Part shown: positions 35,004 through 45,414 of the stretch, one piece after another | Layout of the letters: each line of letters opens with the position of its first letter | How positions within the stretch are numbered: position 1 is the stretch's first letter | Source: Magnetospirillum aberrantis SpK | GTDB taxonomy: Bacteria; Pseudomonadota; Alphaproteobacteria; Rhodospirillales; Magnetospirillaceae | Direction: 5' to 3' | NCBI RefSeq assembly: GCF_011022235.1 | Contig: NZ_JAAIYP010000034.1 | Location: forward strand, 62,001 to 126,000 | Length of the DNA stretch: 64,000 nucleotides | Notes under the pieces: model-generated | What the model saw: the letters and a program-made list of their open reading frames with translations, nothing else | What the model was told of the DNA's origin: nothing | Databases searched by the model: none | Made by a program: the position numbers and the translations under genes

Positions 35004-35783
35004 GTGCTGCGAACCCGCATCCTGTCAGCCCTGGTCATGGCGCCGCCGGCCCTGCTTGCCGTCTGGTGGGGTGGTGTGGCCTTCGCCGTTCTGGTGGCGG
35101 TGGCTGTAGCTGTCATGTGCTGGGAATGGGATGGCATCGTCAGCAAACGTTTCGGTTGGCCGGGGCGGGTTTCCGCCATCGGCTGCGTCCTTGCCGTTTT
35201 CGTCGCCCTGTTTCAGCCCGACATCGCGGTTCTGATCGTGCTGGCCGCCGCCGCCGCCGCCGCCGCCCTGGCGCCTTCCGGTGATGGCCGGCCTCGCCTG
35301 TGGGCGGGAACCGGGGCGCTGTATGCCGGATTGCCGGCAGTGGCGTTGGTGTGGTTGCGCGACGAATCGGCCGGCGGCTTGTTCCTGGTGTTGTGGCTGA
35401 TGCTGTTGGTGTGGGCCACCGACATCGGTGCCTATGCCGCCGGCCGTACCATCGGCGGTCCGCTGCTGCTGCCGAGGGTCAGCCCCAAGAAGACCTGGGC
35501 CGGTTTGATCGGCGGCATGGTCTGTGCCGCCCTGGTGGGGATTCCCTCCGCCATCCTGATGCCGCTGGCTCCCGATGCCATGCCGTGGTGGGGGCTGTGT
35601 CTGGGCGGCGCGGCGCTGGCGGTGGTCGCCCAAGCCGGCGACTTGAGCGAGAGCTGGGTCAAACGGCGATGGAACGTCAAGGATTCCAGCAACATCATTC
35701 CCGGTCATGGCGGCGTCTTAGACCGCGTCGATGGCCTGTTGGCCGCGGCGCTCGCGGTGGCGGTGGTGTTGCAGTGGCAGTGA
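35004..35783 (+). CDS. cdsA: Phosphatidate cytidylyltransferase
   Basis: A 259-residue integral membrane enzyme with about seven or eight hydrophobic segments that makes CDP-diacylglycerol, the precursor of all phospholipids. The C-terminal signature [20 protein letters not shown] followed by [10 protein letters not shown] is complete. The start is a GTG immediately after the uppS stop; the frame stays open upstream inside uppS but the hydrophobic N-terminus begins here. A run of eight alanines occurs at about residue 83, encoded by GCC repeats. Confidence 0.95.
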   Translation: MLRTRILSALVMAPPALLAVWWGGVAFAVLVAVAVAVMCWEWDGIVSKRFGWPGRVSAIGCVLAVFVALFQPDIAVLIVLAAAAAAAALAPSGDGRPRLWAGTGALYAGLPAVALVWLRDESAGGLFLVLWLMLLVWATDIGAYAAGRTIGGPLLLPRVSPKKTWAGLIGGMVCAALVGIPSAILMPLAPDAMPWWGLCLGGAALAVVAQAGDLSESWVKRRWNVKDSSNIIPGHGGVLDRVDGLLAAALAVAVVLQWQ

Positions 35784-35793
35784 CGGAGGCAGC

Positions 35794-36981
35794 ATGAGCG
35801 GCGCCTTGAAAGAGGATGGCCGCCGTGGCGTGACCATTCTTGGTTCCACCGGTTCCATCGGTTGCAACACGGTCGAATTGGTCGAGGCGCGGCCCGATCT
35901 TTATCGCATTGAGGCGTTGACCGCCCACAGCCGGGTGGAAATCCTGGCCGGTCAGGCTCGACGTCTGAAGCCGCGCTTGGCGGTGGTGGCGGACGAATCC
36001 GCTTATGGCGCCCTCAAGGACGCCTTGGCCGGAACCGGCATTGCCGTGGCTGCCGGACCGGCGGCGGTTGTCGAGGCCGCGCAATTGCCGGCCGATTGGG
36101 TGATGGCGTCCATTGTCGGTGCCGCTGGCCTGGCTCCGACGCTTGCCGCGGTGCGGCGCGGCGCGGTGGTCGGTCTGGCCAACAAGGAATGCCTGGTGTG
36201 CGCCGGCGCCCTGATGACCGCCGAAGTCGCCGCCCATGGTGCCACCCTTCTGCCGGTGGATTCGGAACATTCCGCCATCTTCCAAGTTCTGGACGCCACC
36301 CAGCCGCAAGCGGTGGAAAAGATCGTCCTGACCGCCTCGGGCGGGCCGTTCCGCGATCGAACCCTGGCGGAAATGGAGGGCATGACCCCGGAACAGGCGG
36401 TTGCCCATCCCAATTGGTCCATGGGCGCCAAGATTTCCGTGGATTCTGCGTCCATGATGAACAAAGGGTTGGAACTGATCGAGGCCCACCACCTGTTCGC
36501 CATGCCGGAAGAGCGGATCGACATTGTCGTCCATCCGCAATCGGTCATCCATTCCATGGTGTCCTATGTGGACGGTTCGGTCCTGGCGCAGTTGGGGAGC
36601 CCGGACATGCGCACCCCCATCGCCTACGCCCTGGGGTGGCCCAAGCGCATCTTTGCTCCCGCGCCACGCCTCGACCTTGCCGCTATCGGCCAGTTGACGT
36701 TCCAGGCACCAGATTCCGAACGATTCCCGGCATTGCGTCTGGCGCGGACCGCCTTGCAAACCGGCGGGTCCGCACCTACTGTCTTGAATGCCGCCAACGA
36801 GGTCGCGGTACAGGCGTTCCTGGCGCGGCGCATCGGGTTCCTTGATATCGCCCGCGTGGTCGAGGAAACGTTGGAAACCGTCGAACCGGTGACGCCGTCT
36901 TCCATCGACGACGTTCTCGAGCAAGACCTGCGGGCACGTCGTTGTGCCGATGCGATCATCGCGCGGCGTGGCAAGCGCTGA
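35794..36981 (+). CDS. dxr: 1-deoxy-D-xylulose 5-phosphate reductoisomerase
   Basis: A 395-residue enzyme of the non-mevalonate pathway that forms 2-C-methyl-D-erythritol 4-phosphate using NADPH; it is the target of fosmidomycin. The NADPH-binding motif is [17 protein letters not shown], and catalytic blocks are [25 protein letters not shown] and [20 protein letters not shown]. The ATG has GGAGG five bases upstream. The product ultimately feeds UppS and the hopanoid genes elsewhere in the window. Confidence 0.96.
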   Translation: MSGALKEDGRRGVTILGSTGSIGCNTVELVEARPDLYRIEALTAHSRVEILAGQARRLKPRLAVVADESAYGALKDALAGTGIAVAAGPAAVVEAAQLPADWVMASIVGAAGLAPTLAAVRRGAVVGLANKECLVCAGALMTAEVAAHGATLLPVDSEHSAIFQVLDATQPQAVEKIVLTASGGPFRDRTLAEMEGMTPEQAVAHPNWSMGAKISVDSASMMNKGLELIEAHHLFAMPEERIDIVVHPQSVIHSMVSYVDGSVLAQLGSPDMRTPIAYALGWPKRIFAPAPRLDLAAIGQLTFQAPDSERFPALRLARTALQTGGSAPTVLNAANEVAVQAFLARRIGFLDIARVVEETLETVEPVTPSSIDDVLEQDLRARRCADAIIARRGKR

Positions 36982-37005
36982 CGCCGTCTGGAGTGACAGG
37001 CCCCT

Positions 37006-38142
37006 ATGGATTTTCTTGCTGGCATCTGGAATTACGGTGTCGTCTTCCTGTTGATTCTTACCGTCGTGGTTTTTGTCCACGAAGCCGGCCACTATCTGGT
37101 GGCGCGGTGGAATGGAGTCCGGGTCGAGGTGTTCTCCATCGGCTTCGGACCTGAAATCTGGGGCTGGACAGCCAAATCCGGGACACGCTGGCGTATCAGT
37201 GCGCTGCCGTTAGGCGGGTATGTCCGGATGTTTGGCGACGGCGACGCCGCATCGGCCACCGGTGACGAACGCCCGATGAGTGAAGAAGAAAAAGCGGTCA
37301 GCTTCCGCCACAAGCGGGTGGGGCAGCGTGCCGCTATCGTTTTTGCCGGACCGGCAGCCAATTTCCTGTTCGGAATCGTCATGTTGGCGGGCATGTTCAT
37401 GGTCCTGGGCCAACAGGTCACCGAGCCGGTGGTCGGCTATGTGCACGAGGGTATGCCTGCGGAAAGCGCAGGCCTCAAGGCGGGTGACCGGGTGGTTGCC
37501 ATCAACGGTACCGAAGTGGACCGTTTTCAGGATATCCAACGCATCGTTCGTCTGGAGCTGGAACGCCCCCTGAGCATCGAGGTCGACCGCAACGGCGAAC
37601 ATCTGGTCGTGGTCGCCCGCCCGCGCATCATCGAGCGCAAGGGGATTTTCGGCGACATGGAGAAGGTTCCGGTGCTGGGGATATCGGTTGACGGTTCCCA
37701 CACCCGCATCGTCCGGCACGGACCGGTCAGCGCCCTGGTTCTGGCGTTGGGTGAGACCGAAACCATGGTCACTTCGACTTTCGTCGGCATCGGCCAGATG
37801 GTTTCCGGGACGCGAGACAGCGACGAATTGGGCGGTCCCATCCGTATTGCCAAAGGCGCGGGAGAGGCGGCGCAAGTCGGCTTTGCCAGTGTCGTTTTCT
37901 ACACCATTTTGCTTTCTCTTAACCTCGGGTTAATCAATTTGTTTCCCATCCCTGTACTGGATGGCGGTCATTTGGCTTTTTATGCCGTCGAAGCCATCCT
38001 TGGTAGGCCGCTGGGCGAAAAGGCACAAGAATATGGTTTCCGAATCGGGCTGTTTCTGGTATTGGCCTTGATGGTCTTCGCTACCCGGAACGACATTGTC
38101 AGCCTTCCGGTGTGGGACATGGTGAAGCGTTTGCTTTCGTGA
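37006..38142 (+). CDS. rseP: RseP-type site-2 zinc metalloprotease
   Basis: A 378-residue inner-membrane protease of the S2P family. The zinc motif HEAGH is at residues 25-29 in the first membrane segment, and the C-terminal LDGGHL lies in the third. One PDZ domain is visible (about residues 135-210), whereas E. coli RseP is about 450 residues with two, so this is the shorter alphaproteobacterial form. In E. coli it cleaves the anti-sigma factor RseA and leftover signal peptides; the substrate here is not known. Its placement before bamA is conserved and fits envelope stress control. Confidence 0.94.
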   Translation: MDFLAGIWNYGVVFLLILTVVVFVHEAGHYLVARWNGVRVEVFSIGFGPEIWGWTAKSGTRWRISALPLGGYVRMFGDGDAASATGDERPMSEEEKAVSFRHKRVGQRAAIVFAGPAANFLFGIVMLAGMFMVLGQQVTEPVVGYVHEGMPAESAGLKAGDRVVAINGTEVDRFQDIQRIVRLELERPLSIEVDRNGEHLVVVARPRIIERKGIFGDMEKVPVLGISVDGSHTRIVRHGPVSALVLALGETETMVTSTFVGIGQMVSGTRDSDELGGPIRIAKGAGEAAQVGFASVVFYTILLSLNLGLINLFPIPVLDGGHLAFYAVEAILGRPLGEKAQEYGFRIGLFLVLALMVFATRNDIVSLPVWDMVKRLLS

Positions 38143-38191
38143 ACTAGGACTAAAGCCATCGCCGATGGCGGGACGTCGCAGGGGGGCCTTG

Positions 38192-40468
38192 ATGAGTTTC
38201 GTGCGGAAGACTGCGTTGATCGCCGGTTTCCTGGCCGCGGCGGCGCCTGCGCTTGCTCAGGATTCGGGGCGTATCCGCCAGATCGTGGTGCAGGGCACCC
38301 AACGTATCGAGGTCGAGACCGTCAAATCCTATATGGCGGTGTCCGAGGGCGATCCCTACGATTCCGATCGCATCGACCGTTCGCTCAAGACGCTGTACAA
38401 CACCGGTCTGTTCGCCGATATCGCCATCCGGCGCGAAGGTGACGTGGTGGTGGTGCGCGTGGTGGAAAACCCCATCATCAATCGCATCGCGTTCGAGGGA
38501 AACAAGCGCATCAAGGAAGAGGAACTGACGCAGGAAAGCCAACTGCGTCCGCGCGTCGTCTACACGCGCACCAAGGTGCAAAGTGACGTCAAGCGCATCC
38601 TCGACCTGTATCGCCGCAACGGCCGTTTCGGTGCGACCGTCGAACCCAAGATCATTCAGCTTGAGCAAAACCGCGTCGATCTGGTCTTCGAGATCAACGA
38701 AGGCGAGTCCACCTACGTCAAGCGCATCAATTTTGTCGGGAACCATAAATACAGCGATTCGCGTTTGCGCGAGGTGCTGATGACCAAGGAGGAGCGGTGG
38801 TATCGCTTCTTCTCGACCGACGATACCTATGATCCCGACCGTCTGACCTACGACCGCGAATTGCTGCGCCGTTATTACCTCAAGCATGGTTATGCCGACT
38901 TCCGAGTTTCCTCGGCGGTGGCGGAACTGACGCCCGACCGTCAGGGTTTCTTCATCACCATGACGGTGGACGAAGGCGACCGTTATCAGTTCGGTCCGGC
39001 CGACATCACGGCCAACCTCAAGGATTTGAACGTCGATGAGCTTCGGCCGCTTTTGGTGTCCGAGGAAGGCGAGTGGTACAACGCCGATCAGGTCGAGGAT
39101 ATCGTCCAAAAGCTGACCGATGCGTTGGGAACCCGTGGCTATGCCTTCGTGGACGTCAAGCCGCAGGTCAACCGCGACCGTGAAAACAAGAAGATCAGCG
39201 TCACCTACGACATCCAGGAAGGCCCGCGTGTCTATGTCGAGCGTATCGACATCACCGGCAACCTGCGCACGCTCGACAAGGTGATCCGCCGCGAGTTCAC
39301 CTTGGTGGAAGGCGACGCCTTCAATTCGGCCAAGCTGCGCCGGTCGCGTCAGCGGGTTAAGGACCTTAACTTCTTCGAGAAAGCCGAGGTCACCAACGTT
39401 CCGTCCGAAACGGCTCCTGACCGTACGGTCATCAAGGTGGACGTTCAGGAAAAGTCCACTGGCGAGCTGTCGTTCGGCGTCGGCTGGTCGACCATCGCCG
39501 GCCCCTTGGCCGAAGTGTCCATGCGTGAACGCAATCTGTTGGGGCGTGGTCAGGATGTCCGGGCCTCGTTCTCGGTCGGCACCAAGCAGAACCAGCTTTC
39601 GTTCAGCTTTACCGAGCCCTACTTCATGGATCGTCGGGTGGCCGCTGGTTTCGACCTGTTCGCCACCACTCGCAAGCTGCAAACCGAAAGCGGTTACGAC
39701 GCCAATAGCGTCGGTGGCGCCTTGCGTGGTGGTTATTACATCCACGACAATTTGCGCCAGGATCTCAAATACACGCTCAAGCGTGACAAGGTCGAGAACA
39801 TCGACAGCGGCGCGTCGATCTACGTCAAGGAACAGGAAGGCACGGCGACGCTGTCGTCGGTTCAGCAGACTCTGCTCTGGGATTATCGCGATTCCAAACT
39901 TGAGCCGACCGAAGGCTACTTCTTCCGGATCAATAACGAATTGGCCGGATTGGGCGGAACCCAGAAGTTCCTGCGGAACAATCTCGGCGCCGGCCAGTAT
40001 TTCCCCATTGACGAAGGCGTGGTGCTGTCGCTTAGCGGTAACGTCGGTTATATGACGGGCTTCGGTGACGAAAAAATCCGCATCACCGAGCGCTATTACC
40101 TTGGTGGCGACACTCTGCGCGGCTTTGCCAATGCCGGCGTCAGTCCTCGCGACAAGAGCTCTGGCGACGCGCTGGGCGGTTTGTGGCAGTACTACGGTAG
40201 CGCTCAGTTGAAATTCCCGCTGGGGCTGCCCGACGAGTTGGGCTTTGGTGGCCAGATCTTCAGCGATTTTGGTGCCATCGGCGATACCGAGGATTATTCG
40301 TCCACCACCGATATCCAGCAATCCAGCTCGATCCGTGTATCGGTTGGTGCCGGTGTGACCTGGAAGTCGCCCATGGGACCGGTCGCCGTCGATTTCGGTA
40401 TTCCGATCAAGAAGGAAAGCTTCGACGACCGCGAACTGTTCCGCTTCAATTTCGGCACGAGGTTCTAG
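38192..40468 (+). CDS. bamA: Outer-membrane protein assembly factor BamA
   Basis: A 758-residue outer-membrane protein, the core of the BAM complex that inserts beta-barrels. A signal peptide precedes cleavage after ALAQ. Five POTRA repeats cover about residues 25-420, starting RIRQIVVQGTQRIEVETVKS; the C-terminal half is a 16-strand barrel with the conserved LGGDTLRGFANAG loop and a terminal phenylalanine (FNFGTRF). The start MSFVRK has GGGGGG upstream; an ATG nine codons earlier would spoil the signal peptide. ompH follows after one base. Confidence 0.96.
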   Translation: MSFVRKTALIAGFLAAAAPALAQDSGRIRQIVVQGTQRIEVETVKSYMAVSEGDPYDSDRIDRSLKTLYNTGLFADIAIRREGDVVVVRVVENPIINRIAFEGNKRIKEEELTQESQLRPRVVYTRTKVQSDVKRILDLYRRNGRFGATVEPKIIQLEQNRVDLVFEINEGESTYVKRINFVGNHKYSDSRLREVLMTKEERWYRFFSTDDTYDPDRLTYDRELLRRYYLKHGYADFRVSSAVAELTPDRQGFFITMTVDEGDRYQFGPADITANLKDLNVDELRPLLVSEEGEWYNADQVEDIVQKLTDALGTRGYAFVDVKPQVNRDRENKKISVTYDIQEGPRVYVERIDITGNLRTLDKVIRREFTLVEGDAFNSAKLRRSRQRVKDLNFFEKAEVTNVPSETAPDRTVIKVDVQEKSTGELSFGVGWSTIAGPLAEVSMRERNLLGRGQDVRASFSVGTKQNQLSFSFTEPYFMDRRVAAGFDLFATTRKLQTESGYDANSVGGALRGGYYIHDNLRQDLKYTLKRDKVENIDSGASIYVKEQEGTATLSSVQQTLLWDYRDSKLEPTEGYFFRINNELAGLGGTQKFLRNNLGAGQYFPIDEGVVLSLSGNVGYMTGFGDEKIRITERYYLGGDTLRGFANAGVSPRDKSSGDALGGLWQYYGSAQLKFPLGLPDELGFGGQIFSDFGAIGDTEDYSSTTDIQQSSSIRVSVGAGVTWKSPMGPVAVDFGIPIKKESFDDRELFRFNFGTRF

Positions 40469-40469
40469 C

Positions 40470-41093
40470 ATGGTCGCTGGGATGCGGGCCGGCCTTGGGC
40501 TGGCCGTCCTTGCGCTTCACTTGGTCATGACCGGCGCGGTAGCCGCTGAGCCGGACCAGGGTAAGCTGCCGACGGCAGTGGTGATGGTGGTCGATGTCCA
40601 GGCTGCTTTGCAGCAATCGCTGGCGGCTAAGGAACTGCGCAGCCAACGCGACCATTATCTCCAGACCTTTCAAGGAGAACTGGAGAAGAACCGCGCGGCG
40701 TTGAAGGAAACCGAGAACGATCTGGTCAAGCAAAAGGCCGCCATGTCGCCGGAAGTTTGGCAACAAAAGGCGCGCGCCTTCGAGAAACAGGTGTTCGAGT
40801 TCAATCAACGCTTCCAGCGCAGCAGTCAGGCGGTGGACAAGTCGTTTCGCATCGGCATGGGGCAGCTTTCTGACGCCCTGGCTCAGGTGTCCGAGGAACT
40901 GGCGGGTGAACTGGGCGCCAATCTGGTGTTGCCCAAGTCGCAGATTTTCCTGCACGATCCCCGCATGGAGGTCACGCAACAGGTGATCGAGCGGCTCAAC
41001 AAGAAATATCCCTCGGTCAAGTTCCCGACGCCAACTATCGAAGGGGAGGCGATACCGCGTGTCCCTCCTGGTCCTCCGGCCAAGAGGAACTGA
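40470..41093 (+). CDS. Skp/OmpH-family periplasmic chaperone
   Basis: A 207-residue exported protein, longer than E. coli Skp by about 45 residues. A signal peptide (GLGLAVLALHLVMTGAVAA) is followed by VVMVVDVQAALQQSLAAKEL, matching the OmpH start, and then a long coiled-coil of charged helices (about residues 60-135). Skp trimers hold outer-membrane proteins on the way to BamA. A proline-rich C-terminal tail (PRVPPGPPAKRN) is unusual for the family. It lies between bamA and lpxD as in many proteobacteria. Confidence 0.9.
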   Translation: MVAGMRAGLGLAVLALHLVMTGAVAAEPDQGKLPTAVVMVVDVQAALQQSLAAKELRSQRDHYLQTFQGELEKNRAALKETENDLVKQKAAMSPEVWQQKARAFEKQVFEFNQRFQRSSQAVDKSFRIGMGQLSDALAQVSEELAGELGANLVLPKSQIFLHDPRMEVTQQVIERLNKKYPSVKFPTPTIEGEAIPRVPPGPPAKRN

Positions 41094-41096
41094 GCC

Positions 41097-42116
41097 ATGG
41101 CTGATCAACGTTTCTTCGTCAATGCGGGGCCTTTCACGCTGGCCCAATTGGCTGAGCTTGCAGGGGCGGAATTGTCCACCGGTGCCGATCCGGCGCGGGT
41201 CGTCAAGGATGTCGCTGCGCTGGACCAGGCCGGTGACGACGACATCACCTTCCTCGATAACCGCAAATATCTGGCGGCATTTCAAGCCAGCCAGGCGGGT
41301 GCGGCGATCGTCCACCCGGATTTGGCCGACCGGGCGCCGACCGGCATGGCACTGTTGCTGTCCAAGGACCCGTATCGCGCTTATGCCAAGGTGGCGCAGG
41401 CGTTCTATCCCCGTCCCAAGGCTGAACCGTGGGTGGCTCCGACCGCTTATGTCGATCCTGCCGCCAAGATTGGCGACGGGTGCCGTCTGGAATATGGCGC
41501 GGTGATCGGGGCGCGGGCCGAAATCGGTGCTCGCTGCCATATCGGGCCGAATGCGGTGATCGGCGATGGCGTCGTCCTTGGCGATGATTGCATCGTCAGC
41601 GCCAACGCCACGGTGCAGTTCGCGGTGATCGGCCGTAACGTCTACATCTATCCCGGTGCCCGTATCGGCCAGGATGGTTTCGGCTTCGCCATGGGGCCGC
41701 AAGGACATCTGAAGGTGCCGCAATTGGGGCGGGTCATCATTGGCGACAACGTCGAAATCGGTGCCAACACCACCATCGACCGCGGTGCCGGACCGGATAC
41801 GGTGATCGGTGCCGGGTCGATGATCGACAATCTGGTGCAGATCGGCCACAACGTGCAGCTTGGGCGTGGGTGCGTGATCGTCTCCCAGGTGGGGATTTCC
41901 GGTTCCACCAGATTGGGGGATTTCGTCGCGGCTGGTGGCCAGGCGGGATTCGCCGGGCACCTGAATGTCGGTATGGGCGCGCGCGTTGCCGCTCAGGCTG
42001 GTGTGATCAAGGATATTCCGGCCGGTCAGACGGTCGGAGGCACGCCCGCCGTTCCGCAAATGGAGTGGCTGCGTCAATCGGCGGCCCTGAACAAGCTGGT
42101 CAAACGCAAAGGTTAG
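41097..42116 (+). CDS. lpxD: UDP-3-O-acylglucosamine N-acyltransferase
   Basis: A 339-residue left-handed beta-helix enzyme that adds the second hydroxyacyl chain to the lipid A precursor. The N-terminal UDP-binding region precedes hexapeptide repeats such as [20 protein letters not shown], with the expected His in [10 protein letters not shown]. The C-terminal helix ends [18 protein letters not shown]. Its ATG follows ompH after three bases. Part of the lpxD-fabZ-lpxA-lpxI-lpxB run. Confidence 0.96.
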   Translation: MADQRFFVNAGPFTLAQLAELAGAELSTGADPARVVKDVAALDQAGDDDITFLDNRKYLAAFQASQAGAAIVHPDLADRAPTGMALLLSKDPYRAYAKVAQAFYPRPKAEPWVAPTAYVDPAAKIGDGCRLEYGAVIGARAEIGARCHIGPNAVIGDGVVLGDDCIVSANATVQFAVIGRNVYIYPGARIGQDGFGFAMGPQGHLKVPQLGRVIIGDNVEIGANTTIDRGAGPDTVIGAGSMIDNLVQIGHNVQLGRGCVIVSQVGISGSTRLGDFVAAGGQAGFAGHLNVGMGARVAAQAGVIKDIPAGQTVGGTPAVPQMEWLRQSAALNKLVKRKG

Positions 42117-42173
42117 GCTGACAACCGAAATTCGCTTCGAGCGGTTTCGCGAGGCTGAGAGGACAAGGACGAG

Positions 42174-42635
42174 ATGACAGTGGTGAACGAAGCGGGAAAG
42201 ACGATCGACATCAACCGGATCATGGAAATGATTCCGCACCGCTACCCGTTCCTGATGGTGGACAAGGTTGTCGATGTGATTCCCAACGAAAGCGCCGTTG
42301 GGATGAAGAACGTCACCATCAACGAACCTTTTTTCCAGGGCCATTTCCCCAGCCGCCCGGTGATGCCCGGTGTCCTGATCATCGAGGCCATGGCCCAGAC
42401 CGCCGCCGTGCTGGTGGTCGAGACCCTGGGGCCGTCCGCGGAAGGCAAGCTGGTCTATTTCATGAGCGTGGATTCGGCGCGTTTCCGTAAGCCCGTGGGC
42501 CCTGGCGACACGCTTGCCATTCACGTTTTCAAGGAACGTTCGCGCGGCAACGTGTGGAAGTTCCGTGCCGAGGCCAAGGTCGGCGAGACCCTGATGGCCG
42601 AAGCCACCTACGCCGCCATGATTCTGGACGACTGA
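42174..42635 (+). CDS. fabZ: 3-hydroxyacyl-ACP dehydratase FabZ
   Basis: A 153-residue hot-dog-fold dehydratase of fatty acid synthesis. The active-site His lies in [13 protein letters not shown] and the Glu in [18 protein letters not shown]. It competes with LpxA/LpxD for hydroxyacyl-ACP, and its location among the lpx genes is conserved. The ATG is preceded by GAGAGGACAAGGACG. Its stop overlaps the lpxA start by one base (TGATG). Confidence 0.97.
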   Translation: MTVVNEAGKTIDINRIMEMIPHRYPFLMVDKVVDVIPNESAVGMKNVTINEPFFQGHFPSRPVMPGVLIIEAMAQTAAVLVVETLGPSAEGKLVYFMSVDSARFRKPVGPGDTLAIHVFKERSRGNVWKFRAEAKVGETLMAEATYAAMILDD

Positions 42636-43435
42636 TGCCCAACATTCATCCCACCGCGATCGTCGATCCCAAGGCTCGTGTCGCCGATTCCGCCGTCATC
42701 GGCCCGCTATGCGTGGTCGGTCCCGACGTTGTCCTTGGCGACAGTGTCGAGTTGCTGTCCCATGTGGTGGTGACAGGCATCACCAGCGTGGGCGAGGGGA
42801 CGCGCATTTTCCCCTTCGCCTCGATCGGCCATCAGCCGCAGGATCTGAAATACAAGGGCGAGCCTTCGACGCTGTCCATCGGCCGCAATTGCCAGATTCG
42901 CGAGCACGTCACCATGAATCCCGGCACAGAAGGTGGCGGCATGGAAACCCGTGTCGGCGACAATTGCCTGTTCATGGCCAGCGCGCATGTCGCCCATGAT
43001 TGTATTCTGGGCAACAACGTCATCATGGCCAACAACGCCACGCTGGCCGGTCATGTGGTGGTCGGCGACTACGCCTTCCTGGGTGGCCTTTCGGCGGTGC
43101 ACCAATTCGTGCGCATCGGCAAGCACGCCATGATCGGTGGCATGTCTGGTGTTGAAGCCGACGTCATTCCGTTCGGCATAGTGATCGGAAACCGTGCCCA
43201 CCTGAACGGCCTCAACATCGTCGGGCTCAAGCGCCGCGGTTTCTCGCGCGAGGATATCCATACCTTGCGCAACGCCTATCGTCTGTTGTTCGCACCCGAA
43301 GGGACGCTTCAGGAGCGGGTCGACGACGTGGCCGAGCAATATCAGGACAACGTTGCCGTCATGGAGGTGATCGAGTTCATCCGTGCCGGTTCGTCCCGCC
43401 AGCTTTGCACGCCCGGCTTCCAGGATGGCAAGTAA
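42635..43435 (+). CDS. lpxA: Acyl-ACP-UDP-N-acetylglucosamine O-acyltransferase
   Basis: A 266-residue left-handed beta-helix enzyme that starts lipid A synthesis by transferring a hydroxyacyl group to UDP-GlcNAc. It begins [20 protein letters not shown] and has the catalytic His in LFMASAHVAHDCILGN and GGLSAVHQFVRIGKHAMIGG. The start is the ATG overlapping the fabZ stop; the open frame further upstream is inside fabZ. It overlaps lpxI by 11 bases. Confidence 0.97.
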   Translation: MPNIHPTAIVDPKARVADSAVIGPLCVVGPDVVLGDSVELLSHVVVTGITSVGEGTRIFPFASIGHQPQDLKYKGEPSTLSIGRNCQIREHVTMNPGTEGGGMETRVGDNCLFMASAHVAHDCILGNNVIMANNATLAGHVVVGDYAFLGGLSAVHQFVRIGKHAMIGGMSGVEADVIPFGIVIGNRAHLNGLNIVGLKRRGFSREDIHTLRNAYRLLFAPEGTLQERVDDVAEQYQDNVAVMEVIEFIRAGSSRQLCTPGFQDGK

Positions 43436-44243
43436 ACTGGGCATCGTGGCGGGCGGCGGCGAGTTCCCTGGACTTGTCATCGCCGCCTGCCGCGCCCAGA
43501 ACCGCCCTTTCCATGTTCTGGCTCTGTCCGGTCATGCCGACAAGGCGGTGATCGGTGACGCTCCCGCCGACTGGATCAGATTGGGCGAGGCGGGGACCGG
43601 CTTCAAGTTGCTCAAGCAAGCCGGTGTCGAAGACGTGATGATGATCGGCCCGGTGCGCCGCCCAACCTTGCGCGAGCTGGCTCCAGATTTTCGGACAACC
43701 CGTTTTTTTGCCAAGGTCGGCCTCAAGGCGTTGGGGGACGACGGTCTGTTGCGTGCGGTGGCGCGTGAGATCGAGGAAGAAGGGTTCCGCATCGTCGGCG
43801 TCGATGACGTTTTATCCGATTGTCTGGCGGTACCCGGAATTTACGGCACTTATCTGCCTGACGATCAGGCCAAGGCCGACATCCAGCGTGGCCGCGAGGT
43901 GGCCAAGGGGATCGGGGCGCTTGACGTCGGCCAGGCGGTGGTGGTGCAGCAAGGAATCGTGCTGGCCGTCGAAGCGGTCGAGGGAACCGATGCCATGATC
44001 CGTCGCGCCGCCGGCCTGAAACGCGAGGGACCGGGTGGTGTCCTGGTCAAGGTCAAGAAGCCGGGCCAGGACCGGCGCCTTGATCTCCCCACCATCGGCA
44101 CCGCCACCGTGCGCGAGGCCGCTACTGCCGGTCTGCGCGGCATCGCGGTCGAGGCGGGGGGGGCATTGGTCCTGGGACGCGACGCGGTGCGGGCCGAGGC
44201 GGACCGTCTAGGGTTGTTCGTGATCGGGGTCGAGGGTGACTAG
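43425..44243 (+). CDS. lpxI: UDP-2,3-diacylglucosamine diphosphatase LpxI
   Basis: A 272-residue protein of the DUF1009/LpxI family, which replaces LpxH in many alphaproteobacteria and hydrolyses UDP-diacylglucosamine to lipid X. The N-terminus SKLGIVAGGGEFPGLVIAAC and the C-terminal half with GTDAMIRRAAGLK and VLVKVKKPGQDRRLDLPTIG are characteristic. The chosen ATG lies inside the end of lpxA, an 11-base overlap. It overlaps lpxB by eight bases. No LpxH-like gene is seen. Confidence 0.95.
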   Translation: MASKLGIVAGGGEFPGLVIAACRAQNRPFHVLALSGHADKAVIGDAPADWIRLGEAGTGFKLLKQAGVEDVMMIGPVRRPTLRELAPDFRTTRFFAKVGLKALGDDGLLRAVAREIEEEGFRIVGVDDVLSDCLAVPGIYGTYLPDDQAKADIQRGREVAKGIGALDVGQAVVVQQGIVLAVEAVEGTDAMIRRAAGLKREGPGGVLVKVKKPGQDRRLDLPTIGTATVREAATAGLRGIAVEAGGALVLGRDAVRAEADRLGLFVIGVEGD

Positions 44244-45414
44244 GCCGTTGACCATCTACGTCATCGCCGGCGAACCGTCGGGCGATTTGTTGGGTGGCCG
44301 GCTGATGGCCGGGCTGAAGGCGCGAACCGCTGGCGAGGTGGCTTTCGCCGGGATCGGCGGCGAGAGCATGCGGGCCGAAGGGCTTGAAAGCCTGTTTCCC
44401 ATGGCGGAATTGACCGTCATGGGGTTGGTCGAGGTTCTGCCCCGCGTTCCGCGTATCCTGCGCCGTGTGCGTGAAACCTTGGACGATATCGCGGCGAAAC
44501 AGCCCGATGCCATCGTCACCATCGATTCGTGGGGTTTTACCGGTCGGGTACAAAAGGGCTGTCAGAGCCGTTTCCCCCATATTCCACGGATTCATTACGT
44601 GGCGCCCATGGTGTGGGCGTGGAAGCCCAAGCGCACCAAGAAACTGGCGGCGGTTCTTGACCTGTTGATGACGCTGTTGCCGTTCGAGCCGGAATGGTTC
44701 GAGAAGGATGGCCTGCGCTCTGTTCATGTCGGCCATCCGGTGGTCGAAAGCGGAGCGGAGCGGGGGGACGGTGCGGCCTTCCGTCTTCGTCACGGAATCG
44801 CCGCCGATGCGCCGGTTCTGGTCGCCCTGCCGGGAAGCCGGATGTCGGAAACCGGCCGTCTGTTGCCGTTGTTCGTCGAAACGTTGGCGCGTTTGGCCGA
44901 ACGCTTTCCAGATCTGGTGGTGGTGGTGCCGACCGTCGAAACCGTGGCGGTTACCGTCCGCGCGGCCGCTGCGCACTGGCCGCTGCGGGCGATCATCGTG
45001 GACAACCGGACGGAAAAATACGACGCCTTCGCCGCCGGAACGGCCGGCTTGGCCGCGTCGGGCACGGTGGCGCTGGAACTGGCGCTGGCCGGGCTGCCCA
45101 GTGTGGTGGTTTACCGCGTTTCGGCTTTGACCGCCTTTGTCGCCCGGCGTTTCATGGGGTTCAAGATCAAGTGGGCGACATTGGTCAACATGGTCTTGGA
45201 TCGCGCTGTCATGCCGGAATTCCTTCAAGAGGAATGCCGAGCCGACCAGGTTGCGCCGGCGATTGCCGCGTTTTTGGATGATTTCGGCGATCGCGCCGCC
45301 CGGCGTGCCGACATGGCCGAAGCCATGCGGCTTTTGGGTTATGGTGGCCCCAGCCCTAGCGACCGTGCCGCCGCTACCGTCTTGGACTTCATCGCCGAAA
45401 GGAGAACGCCATGA
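44236..45414 (+). CDS. lpxB: Lipid-A-disaccharide synthase
   Basis: A 392-residue GT19 glycosyltransferase that condenses lipid X with UDP-diacylglucosamine to the lipid A disaccharide. The N-terminus has [18 protein letters not shown] and the C-terminal half has LLPGSR-like [17 protein letters not shown] and [20 protein letters not shown], the UDP-binding region. The start is a GTG that overlaps lpxI; a TTG four codons later is the alternative. The gloA start overlaps its stop (ATGA). Confidence 0.96.
   Translation: MTRPLTIYVIAGEPSGDLLGGRLMAGLKARTAGEVAFAGIGGESMRAEGLESLFPMAELTVMGLVEVLPRVPRILRRVRETLDDIAAKQPDAIVTIDSWGFTGRVQKGCQSRFPHIPRIHYVAPMVWAWKPKRTKKLAAVLDLLMTLLPFEPEWFEKDGLRSVHVGHPVVESGAERGDGAAFRLRHGIAADAPVLVALPGSRMSETGRLLPLFVETLARLAERFPDLVVVVPTVETVAVTVRAAAAHWPLRAIIVDNRTEKYDAFAAGTAGLAASGTVALELALAGLPSVVVYRVSALTAFVARRFMGFKIKWATLVNMVLDRAVMPEFLQEECRADQVAPAIAAFLDDFGDRAARRADMAEAMRLLGYGGPSPSDRAAATVLDFIAERRTP

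Noticed and set aside
38150-40471. A 773-residue open frame antisense to bamA
   Set aside because: Antisense shadow of a well-supported gene with no ribosome site or conserved blocks.
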